Assembly: GCA_938008665.1 (NCBI GenBank)
Contig: CALLKA010000084.1
Coordinates: forward strand, 1-11,979
DNA: 11,979 bases
Direction of reading: 5' to 3'
Origin: an uncultured Bacteroidota bacterium
GTDB lineage: Bacteria; Bacteroidota; Bacteroidia; Chitinophagales; Chitinophagaceae
The notes under the pieces were generated by a model. That model had not been told where the DNA came from and did no database searches. It worked only from the letters and a program-made list of their open reading frames with translations. The position numbers and the translations under genes were made by a program. Positions 1 to 5,581 of this stretch are shown in pieces; within the stretch, counting starts at the first letter, position 1; every line of letters starts with the position of its first letter.

Positions 1-54
1 GAACCATCGTTAAGGGTTTTGCTGACCCTTGCCTCACCCCTCGGCCACATGACC
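1..54 (-). tRNA. tRNA-Cys (anticodon GCA), 3' part outside the window
   Basis: Read on the minus strand from position 54, the sequence folds as the first 54 nt of a tRNA. The acceptor 5' strand is GGTCATG (54-48), followed by U8-G9. The D arm has a 3-bp stem GCC/GGC. The anticodon stem AGGGT/ACCCT encloses the 7-nt loop CAGCAAA, giving anticodon GCA (Cys). A short variable region TAAC, the T-stem 5' strand GATGG and the start of the T loop (TTC) follow. The 3-bp D-stem suits bacterial tRNA-Cys. The remaining T loop, T-stem 3' strand, acceptor 3' strand and CCA end lie left of position 1. The 5' end could be 55 rather than 54, but only 54 puts U at position 8 and gives a paired D-stem. Confidence 0.9.
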
Positions 55-57
55 CTA

Positions 58-65
58 CAAAGATA
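58..65 (-). promoter_or_regulatory. Candidate -7 promoter box of tRNA-Cys
   Basis: The minus strand reads TATCTTTG, a full match to the Bacteroidota -7 consensus TAnnTTTG. It ends 3 nt before the tRNA 5' end. If the box is centred near -7, transcription would begin at or within a nucleotide or two of position 54. No TTTG or TTG is visible at the usual -33 distance; that stretch is occupied by the inverted repeat at 73-109. The box is seen directly; promoter function is inferred. Confidence 0.55.
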
Positions 66-72
66 GGGGAAA

Positions 73-109
73 TTTAATAAAGTCTACTAAAATAGTAGAC
101 TTTATTAAA
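73..109. repeat. Perfect 17-bp inverted repeat with 3-nt spacer
   Basis: The arm TTTAATAAAGTCTACTA (73-89) is followed by AAA and the exact reverse complement (93-109). It lies between the leftward tRNA-Cys and the rightward oxidoreductase gene, from about -19 to -55 relative to the tRNA start. As RNA it would form a long, mostly A-U hairpin, which could act as a bidirectional terminator, though no long U-tract follows on either strand. As DNA it could be a dimeric repressor or activator site covering the -33 region of the tRNA promoter. No convergent gene end is nearby that would need a terminator. Confidence 0.75.
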
Positions 110-248
110 AAACTATTTTATGGATTATTTTAATATAAAGAATGCCGCTGAAAGGCCTTCAATATCAAATTTCATGGGGATAGGCATTTTAACCAAAAAA
201 TAATTATATTTAACATAGTGCTTATTTTAAAACTAAAACTATTCTCAC

Positions 249-1559
249 ATGAACAGCCGAAGAATCTTTATAAGAAACACCGCCCTGGCTTCAGGAGCAT
301 TAATGACTTCAAATATATTTGCCAATAGTAAAATTTTCAACACCGATACTTTACGTGTTGCTACTATTGGTGTGAATGGCATGGGATGGTCAAATACCAT
401 GGCTGCACTCTCTGTTCCTAACCTTGAAGTGGTTGCTTTATGTGATGTAGATGAAAATGTTTTAAATAAAAGAAAAGCAGAACTTTTAATCAAACAACCA
501 GGCGTTCAAAAAATTGATACCTATAGTGATTATAGAAAAATTTTAGACCGAAAAGATATTGATATTGTAATTGTAGGTACACCAGATCATTGGCATGCCT
601 TACAAATGATCAATGCTTGTTCTGCAGGAAAACATGTGTATGTTGAGAAGCCAGCAGGTAACTCTATTGGCGAGTGTAATGCCATGGTTGCTGCAAAGAA
701 TAGGTACAATCGTATTGTGCAAGTTGGACAATGGCAACGCAGTCAAAAACATTTTAAGGATGCATTGGATGTGGTACATTCTGGACAATTGGGTAACATA
801 CGTACTACAAAAGTTTGGTGTTATCAGGGTTGGATGCGTCCACAACCAGTGGTAGCAAATAGTGCGGTACCTGCAGGGATTGATTATAAAACTTGGTTGG
901 GTCCAGCACCCACACGCGAGTTTAATGCAAGCCGTTTTCATTTTCATTTTAGATGGTTTTGGGATTATGCAGGTGGCTTGATGACAGACTGGGGCGTGCA
1001 TCTATTAGATTATGCCATTCAAGGTATGAAAGCAGGTAATCCAAAAAGTGTCAGTGCTTTGGGTGGTAAATTTGCTTATCCTGAATTAGCGGAAGAAACA
1101 CCGGATACCTTAACTACTTTATATGAATTTGATAAATTCAATTTGGTATGGGATTCAGCGATGGGTATTGACAATGGCTCCTATGGGCGCGATCACGGTA
1201 TTGCATTTATTGGCAATAATGGAACATTGATTTTAGATCGGGGTGGCTGGGAAGTAATTGAAGAAAGACAAGCCAAAAATAAAGTGGCTATTGCAAGACA
1301 TAAAAGCGAGGACAAGGGTGTAGAATTACATTGGTTAAATTTTACCAATGCCATCAGAAAAAATACACCAGAAAGTTTACATTGCTCCATTGAAGATGGT
1401 GCACATATTGCGACCATTGCACAAATGGGTAATATCGCTTATCGTTCAGGTAAAAAAGTAAACTGGGATGAGAATAAGAATATATTTACAGATGCTGCCA
1501 TCAATAAAGAGTATTTTATGAAAGCGTATCAAAATGGATATAGCTTACCTAAAATTTAG
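249..1559 (+). CDS. Tat-type exported Gfo/Idh/MocA family oxidoreductase
   Basis: This is a 436-residue NAD(P)-dependent dehydrogenase-fold protein, probably acting on a sugar or sugar derivative in the periplasm; the substrate cannot be read from sequence. The N-terminus has a twin-arginine motif (SRRIFIR, residues 3-9) followed by a weakly hydrophobic stretch to about residue 26, as in Tat signals. The Rossmann domain starts near residue 36, with the nucleotide loop GVNGMG at 41-46, CDVDE at 65-69 and TPDHWH at 111-116. The family signature EKPAGNS is at 133-139; its Lys is normally catalytic. The C-terminal domain carries the conserved TDWGVHLLD (246-254), with a His expected to face the substrate. 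Length is normal for exported members of the family. The start is at the Tat motif; no Shine-Dalgarno is visible and the leader is A-rich. GH109 glycosidases share this fold and export route, but the EKP motif argues for a dehydrogenase. The next gene begins 103 bp downstream on the same strand. Confidence 0.9.
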   Translation: MNSRRIFIRNTALASGALMTSNIFANSKIFNTDTLRVATIGVNGMGWSNTMAALSVPNLEVVALCDVDENVLNKRKAELLIKQPGVQKIDTYSDYRKILDRKDIDIVIVGTPDHWHALQMINACSAGKHVYVEKPAGNSIGECNAMVAAKNRYNRIVQVGQWQRSQKHFKDALDVVHSGQLGNIRTTKVWCYQGWMRPQPVVANSAVPAGIDYKTWLGPAPTREFNASRFHFHFRWFWDYAGGLMTDWGVHLLDYAIQGMKAGNPKSVSALGGKFAYPELAEETPDTLTTLYEFDKFNLVWDSAMGIDNGSYGRDHGIAFIGNNGTLILDRGGWEVIEERQAKNKVAIARHKSEDKGVELHWLNFTNAIRKNTPESLHCSIEDGAHIATIAQMGNIAYRSGKKVNWDENKNIFTDAAINKEYFMKAYQNGYSLPKI

Positions 1560-1662
1560 TAATACAAATTTGAATTTTGGTCATCATGTACTATAGGTAA
1601 AAGCTATATCTGTATGCACTAAATGGGAATTATTTTTTAACTTATCTATACAAATTAAGTAG

Positions 1663-2967
1663 ATGGCTAATAGACGCAACTTTATCCAACACTTAGGCTT
1701 AATGGCCGGTGCCTTTTCAGCAAATAGTTTATTTAACCAAGCACATGCTGCCGAATTTGAACATATCAATTTGCAAAAAAAATTGCTCAGTCCAAAGGAA
1801 TTAGCGATGGACGAGGATTATTGGAGTGTCATTCAACAAGGTTACACCGTAAGTCCCTCCTTGATAAATTTAAACAATGGTGGTGTATGTCCAAGCCCTA
1901 GAATTGTGCAAGAAGCAGTAGAAAGATTTAATAAAATGTCCAATGAAGGCCCATCCTATTATATGTGGCGCATACTAGATCAAGGAAGAGAACCCTTAAG
2001 GTACAAACTAGCACAATTGGCAGGATGCGATCCGGAAGAAATAGCTATAAATCGAAATGCTACCGAGGCATTAAATACCGTCATCTTTGGATTAAACTTA
2101 AAAGCAGGTGATGAAGTAGTGGGAAGTAAGTTTGATTATCCAAACATGATCAACGCATGGAAACAAAGAGCATCCAGAGAAGGTATTGTTTATAAGCAAC
2201 TGGACTTTAAATTTCCAAGCGAGAACGAAGATGATATGGTGCGTATGTATGAAAATGCAATTACACCTAAAACAAAAATATTTCACATCACCCATATGGT
2301 GAATTGGGTGGGACAAATTATGCCAGTTAAAAAATTATGTGCGTTGGCAAAAAAACATGGTATTGAAACGATTGTGGATGGTGCGCATAGTTTTGGATTA
2401 ATGGACTTTACAATTCCTGAATTAGGTTGTGATTATTTTGGCACTTCATTACATAAATTTTTATCTGCGCCTATTGGTAGTGGGATGCTTTGGATTAAAA
2501 AAGAAAATATAGAAAAAATTTGGCCACTCGTTTGCAATGACAATCCCAAAGGAACCGATATTCGTAAGTTTGAAACACTGGGTACCAGAAGCTTTCCCAT
2601 TGAACAAGGTATTGGTGAGGCTATAAATTTTCATACTGCGATTGGAAGCAAAAGAAAAGAAGAGCGTATTCGTTACTTAAAAAATTATTGGGCAACAAGG
2701 GTAAAAGAAATACCCAAAGTAAAAATTAACACCTCTTTAAAAGATTCATTTTCTTGCGGTATATGTGGTGTAAGCATAGATGGTATGACCCCAGGAGAAT
2801 TAGATAACGCATTATTTACAAATTATAAAATACATACCGTTGGCATTGTATGGGACACCGTGAGTTGCGTTCGTATAACACCGCACGTGTATACTAGAAT
2901 ACAAGATTTAGATAAATTGGTGAATGCCATTGATGCAATTGCAAAAAAATCCCCTGCTAGAAAATAA
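1663..2967 (+). CDS. Tat-type exported class-V aminotransferase family PLP enzyme
   Basis: This 434-residue fold-type I PLP enzyme belongs to the class-V (NifS/isopenicillin-N-epimerase-like) family. The N-terminus has NRRNFI (3-8), a short hydrophobic stretch and a likely signal-peptidase site after AHA (27-29), so the enzyme should be exported folded with PLP already bound. RNATEALN (131-138) matches the phosphate-binding region. VDGAHSFG (238-245) supplies the Asp that contacts the PLP ring nitrogen and the stacking His. SLHK ends in the predicted Schiff-base Lys265. CVRITPH (402-408) carries the Arg that usually binds the substrate carboxylate. The RxGxHCAxP loop with the catalytic Cys of SufS-type desulfurases is not recognisable, so desulfurase activity is unlikely. 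Epimerase, lyase or aminotransferase chemistry all remain possible. It may be co-transcribed with the upstream oxidoreductase, but the 103-bp gap leaves this open. Confidence 0.88.
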   Translation: MANRRNFIQHLGLMAGAFSANSLFNQAHAAEFEHINLQKKLLSPKELAMDEDYWSVIQQGYTVSPSLINLNNGGVCPSPRIVQEAVERFNKMSNEGPSYYMWRILDQGREPLRYKLAQLAGCDPEEIAINRNATEALNTVIFGLNLKAGDEVVGSKFDYPNMINAWKQRASREGIVYKQLDFKFPSENEDDMVRMYENAITPKTKIFHITHMVNWVGQIMPVKKLCALAKKHGIETIVDGAHSFGLMDFTIPELGCDYFGTSLHKFLSAPIGSGMLWIKKENIEKIWPLVCNDNPKGTDIRKFETLGTRSFPIEQGIGEAINFHTAIGSKRKEERIRYLKNYWATRVKEIPKVKINTSLKDSFSCGICGVSIDGMTPGELDNALFTNYKIHTVGIVWDTVSCVRITPHVYTRIQDLDKLVNAIDAIAKKSPARK

Positions 2968-2981
2968 CTAACAAGGGATTT
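2947..2981. terminator. Weak candidate hairpin between convergent genes
   Basis: AAATCCC (2947-2953), inside the end of the aminotransferase gene, is complementary to GGGATTT (2975-2981). The 21-nt loop contains a further TAG/CTA pairing. It lies where the aminotransferase gene and the minus-strand lipoprotein gene converge, so a shared terminator would make sense. The large loop and missing U-tract make this weak. Confidence 0.25.
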
Positions 2982-3005
2982 AACAATTGGGGTTATAACA
3001 ATAAC

Positions 3006-3467
3006 TTATTTTCTTGCTATTTTAAATGTTTTTGAAAACGACTTGTAAGTTTTACTTACAGGATCTAATGTTTTTGAAGTCACTAAAACCGTTGCCGTAC
3101 AAGGTACACCTGGTAATAAATTATTTATCGTCACTGGATTTGTACTAGCTACTGTTCCAACTTTAGTATCACTAAATACAGAAGCGTTATCTATATCTTT
3201 TTTTACTGTTATATCAATCGTCACGCCATCTTTTGGAAAAGGGGAAGTAGTTACGTTCACATTTACAGGTTGAGATGCACTCAATGCTGCAGTATACGTT
3301 GTATAATCAACTTCCTTGTTATCCACTTCTACCTTAAATGCAATATCGGGTTCTGCAACTACCACAGGTGGTGTTGGGGTAACTGGTGTTGATCCACCCC
3401 CTTTACTACAAGAAGCAATAACCAAAGTAAACGCAAGTAAAACAAAACAAAATTTTTTCATACCCAT
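3006..3467 (-). CDS. Small secreted lipoprotein, Ig/FN3-like, function unknown
   Basis: This is a 153-residue protein with a lysine start, a hydrophobic core and a lipobox VIASC, so Cys20 should be lipidated and the protein anchored to a membrane. After the Cys comes SKGGGSTP and a Pro/Thr/Val-rich linker to about residue 38, as in many Bacteroidota lipoproteins. The remaining roughly 110 residues alternate polar and hydrophobic positions. INNLLPGVPCTATVLV (114-129) resembles the 'L-P-G-T-x-Y-x-V-x-V' strand region of fibronectin-III or Ig-like sandwiches. No enzyme motif is visible. Translation may begin at the second Met (MKKFCF), two codons in, which gives a more usual signal peptide. It has its own promoter candidate and converges with the aminotransferase gene, so it is probably a single-gene unit. 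Confidence 0.8.
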   Translation of the reverse strand: MGMKKFCFVLLAFTLVIASCSKGGGSTPVTPTPPVVVAEPDIAFKVEVDNKEVDYTTYTAALSASQPVNVNVTTSPFPKDGVTIDITVKKDIDNASVFSDTKVGTVASTNPVTINNLLPGVPCTATVLVTSKTLDPVSKTYKSFSKTFKIARK

Positions 3468-3483
3468 TCGGTTTATATTAAAA

Positions 3484-3491
3484 CAAATTTA
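3484..3491 (-). promoter_or_regulatory. Candidate -7 box for the lipoprotein gene
   Basis: The minus strand reads TAAATTTG, an exact TAnnTTTG match 16 nt before the annotated ATG. This would give a leader of about 12-14 nt. No TTG lies at the usual -33 distance. A second match, TATGTTTG, is at 3552-3545 on the same strand. Matches to this motif are frequent in AT-rich DNA, so support is moderate. Confidence 0.4.
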
Positions 3492-3515
3492 CATAAAATC
3501 TGCAATTAACCGTCC

Positions 3516-3539
3516 CTAAACCCTAAATGTTTGGTTTAG
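3516..3539. repeat. 7-bp inverted repeat in the divergent intergenic region
   Basis: CTAAACC (3516-3522) and GGTTTAG (3533-3539) are separated by 10 nt. They lie in the 193-bp space between the leftward lipoprotein gene and the rightward T9SS-cargo gene. The arms could be an operator half-site pair or chance; the stem is too short and the position too far from gene ends for a good terminator. Nothing else structured stands out in 3468-3660, which is very AT-rich towards 3660. Confidence 0.35.
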
Positions 3540-3660
3540 CCTATCAAACATATGCATTAGGTGATAATTTCCTAAAAATATAGGATATAGATGATTTAAA
3601 TTAGATTATTTACAATATGTATATCATTGATTTACATTATTATATGAGATATATTGTGTT

Positions 3661-4182
3661 ATGAAAACCCTATTAAAAGTAGTTTACCTAATGTTAGCCT
3701 CGTTTTGTTGTTATACCATCAATGCACAGACAAAATATCCAACTATCATTAACCTGAACGGAAATTCAAAACAAATTGAGGGCATCATCTGGGATTGGAG
3801 CTTTGGAGAACAGTTGCTGGTTCAAACACTTTATTCAAGTAAAAATCTAATGCTGACTACAGGATTTTTGCAAAATGAATTTTGGGTAAGCATAGATTTA
3901 AAAGAACTTGACTTAATTACGCCCTTTAAAATTGGTCCTAACCCTGCAGTTCAATTTTTAAAAATTTATAGTGACCAAAGCGGGATCCTTATTTCAAAAA
4001 TTGAAATGCGCAATGAGCAAGCGCAACTATTAAAATTGATTCTAGGTCCATTCTCAGGTATTCAATTTCAACAAACCATTTCAATTGCTTCGGTAAATAC
4101 GGGGACTTATTTTATTGTAATACATTATGTTGTTGGGAATTCAATTTTGAAAAAGCAAATTTTCAAAGTAATAAAACAATAA
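3661..4182 (+). CDS. Small secreted protein with T9SS type A-like sorting domain
   Basis: This 173-residue protein has a Sec signal peptide (Lys at 2 and 6, hydrophobic core, cleavage near NA|Q at 22-23). A short N-terminal part contains WDWSFGEQL (44-52) and LTTGFLQNE (65-73), which match the 'W-S-x-G-E ... l-T-x-G-F-x-Q' pattern I recognise from small Bacteroidota surface proteins. From about residue 88, a PNP motif (93-95, in KIGPNPAVQF), a TGTYFIVI strand (147-154) and a basic KKQIFKVIK end (164-172) form a typical type A C-terminal domain. In this family that domain directs passage through the type IX secretion system and is removed or anchored at the cell surface. No catalytic motif is seen. 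The next gene starts 6 bp after the stop, so the two are almost certainly co-transcribed and may be partners at the cell surface. Confidence 0.82.
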   Translation: MKTLLKVVYLMLASFCCYTINAQTKYPTIINLNGNSKQIEGIIWDWSFGEQLLVQTLYSSKNLMLTTGFLQNEFWVSIDLKELDLITPFKIGPNPAVQFLKIYSDQSGILISKIEMRNEQAQLLKLILGPFSGIQFQQTISIASVNTGTYFIVIHYVVGNSILKKQIFKVIKQ

Positions 4183-4188
4183 TAATTT

Positions 4189-5574
4189 ATGAAAAAAACT
4201 ATTTTATCTCTTTTAATGCTAAACCTATATTGTCTTAATTTAAACGGGCAAATAAATAAAGGAATAAATTTTCAAGGAGTTGCTAGAAATAATAATGGCA
4301 TCATCTTAGTAAATAAAATTATAAATCTTCGATTGTCAATTAAAACTGACTCAACCAATGGGATAATTGAATACCAAGAAATAAAATCAATTACTACAAA
4401 TACCATTGGCCTTTTTTCAGTAGTGGTTGGTAGTCCGCAAGATCGCAATATAATTAGTATTGGAAATTTTGAAAATATCAACTGGTCAAATACAGAAAAA
4501 TTTTTAGAAGTGGAAGTTGACTTGACAGGGGAACTATATTTTTCAAGTTTAGGAATTCAAAAAATTAATTACGTGCCTTATGCGTTTTATGCAGACAAAG
4601 TAGATGCCGTAAATATTAATGGGATTGTAGGGGTAAAAAAAGGAGGTACTGGATTTGACAATCTTAAGGATTTTAAAATTATGGCTGCTTTAGATAAAGT
4701 AAATAATACCCCTGACAGTAATAAACCTATTTCAGAAAATACACTACTAGCGCTTAGTGAAAAGTTAACAAAGTCAGATACCGCTTGGCTGAGCAAACGA
4801 ATTGATACAAAGCTTAATAAGTGGGATACAAACCATTTAAGTAACAGAATTGATTTAAAATTAAACAAATCAGACACCCTTTTATTAAGTACGCGTATTA
4901 ATCAAAAATTAAACATGAGTGATACACTTAAAATTTATAAAAAAATAAATCAAGTCCCGATAATTGATACGAATAGCCTAAGTCAACGAATTAATTTGAA
5001 ACTAAGTAAGTCAGACACTAATTATTTAAGCAACCGAATCAACCAAAAATTAAGTTTAGATAGTTTAACCGCGAATAAAATTACAAATGCCTTAAACTAT
5101 ACCCCCGTTCCCAATGATTATGGCAATTTTTATGATACGGCGAAACAAACTACTGCAATTGCCACTGCCACTGTAGTAAAATTTAATTTTATGAATTTTG
5201 CTAACAACATTGCCATCACTAATAACACCAGTGGCCTTCCTACCCGCATCACAGCAAAAAACGCAGGCCTTTATAATATAAAATATACTTTGCAATTTAT
5301 AAAAACAGATGGGGCTAATGATGAAGTAAGTATTTGGATTAGGCGCAATAGTAGCGCTTATGCAAATACAAATAATACATATACAATACTCGGAAGTGGC
5401 ATTAAAAACACGGTATCTAATTCATTTTTTGTAGCATTAGATGATAACGACTACGTCGAAATATATTTCTCCCAAAAAAATTTAAATACAACCCTCGCTA
5501 GTGTAAATCCACAATCATCCCCATCTAGACCAGCTACACCAGCAGCGATGGTATCAATTCAAAGAATAAATTAA
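4189..5574 (+). CDS. Modular fibre-like surface protein with 16-residue repeats and C1q/tail-fibre-like C-terminus
   Basis: This 461-residue protein has a Sec signal peptide (cleavage near NG|Q at 19-21). The N-terminal domain (about 25-140) opens with GINFQGVARNNNG and ends with INYVPYAFYADKVD, an arrangement seen in Bacteroidota 'tail-fibre-like' and collagen-like surface proteins. GVKKGGTGFDNL (148-159) resembles the GGTG hinge of phage tail fibres. Six repeats (195-289) of the form K-S-D-T-x-x-L-S-x-R-I-x-x-K-L-N follow and probably form a helical or trimeric stalk. KITNALNYTP (297-306) matches the 'ITxALGYTP' element of tail fibres. The C-terminus (about 320-461) is beta-rich, with GLYNIKYTLQF, VSIWIRRN and VEIYF strands, like C1q or tail-fibre head domains. 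A role in adhesion or surface binding is inferred. No T9SS C-terminal domain is evident, so the export route beyond the inner membrane is unclear. It lies 6 bp after the T9SS-cargo gene. Confidence 0.78.
   Translation: MKKTILSLLMLNLYCLNLNGQINKGINFQGVARNNNGIILVNKIINLRLSIKTDSTNGIIEYQEIKSITTNTIGLFSVVVGSPQDRNIISIGNFENINWSNTEKFLEVEVDLTGELYFSSLGIQKINYVPYAFYADKVDAVNINGIVGVKKGGTGFDNLKDFKIMAALDKVNNTPDSNKPISENTLLALSEKLTKSDTAWLSKRIDTKLNKWDTNHLSNRIDLKLNKSDTLLLSTRINQKLNMSDTLKIYKKINQVPIIDTNSLSQRINLKLSKSDTNYLSNRINQKLSLDSLTANKITNALNYTPVPNDYGNFYDTAKQTTAIATATVVKFNFMNFANNIAITNNTSGLPTRITAKNAGLYNIKYTLQFIKTDGANDEVSIWIRRNSSAYANTNNTYTILGSGIKNTVSNSFFVALDDNDYVEIYFSQKNLNTTLASVNPQSSPSRPATPAAMVSIQRIN
4771..5055 (+). repeat. 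Six tandem 16-codon (about 48-bp) repeats inside the fibre gene
   Basis: Units encode residues 195-210, 211-226, 227-242, 243-258, 259-273 and 274-289. The consensus is K-S-D-T-x-x-L-S-x-R-I-x-x-K-L-N. Unit 4 is degenerate (MSDTLKIYKKINQVPI) and unit 5 is one codon short. Asp-Thr, Arg/Lys-Ile and Lys-Leu positions are kept, while nucleotide identity has drifted, so the array is old or kept by selection on protein structure rather than recently expanded. Confidence 0.85.
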
Positions 5575-5581
5575 TTGTTTC

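Noticed and set aside
205..212. TATATTTA as a -7 box for the oxidoreductase gene
   Set aside because: It has one mismatch to TAnnTTTG, no TTG or TTTG at a suitable distance upstream, and lies in very AT-rich DNA. The 139 bp from 110 to 248 show no other clear signal.
1..248. Genomic-island attachment site at the tRNA-Cys gene
   Set aside because: The 3' end of the tRNA, where integration occurs, lies outside the window, and no integrase or duplicated tRNA fragment is seen inside it.
600..1001. 133-codon minus-strand open frame inside the oxidoreductase gene
   Set aside because: It is antisense to a strongly supported gene, rich in Cys/His/Ile as expected of a shadow frame, and shows no domain or signal peptide.
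1592..1608. TATAG/CTATA 5-bp hairpin between the oxidoreductase and aminotransferase genes
   Set aside because: The stem is too short and A-T rich to act as a terminator, and no U-tract follows.
1663..2967. Cysteine desulfurase (SufS/IscS) as the identity of the class-V enzyme
   Set aside because: The catalytic-Cys loop RxGxHCAxP is missing, and export by a Tat-type signal does not fit Fe-S cluster assembly in the cytoplasm.
3514..3527. CCCTAAACCCTAAA, identical to two plant telomere repeat units
   Set aside because: Only two units within an AT-rich bacterial intergenic region that also carries a short inverted repeat; chance is the simplest explanation.
4587..4877. 96-codon minus-strand frame opposite the repeat stalk
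   Set aside because: Its apparent periodicity is only the complement of the 48-bp coding repeats.
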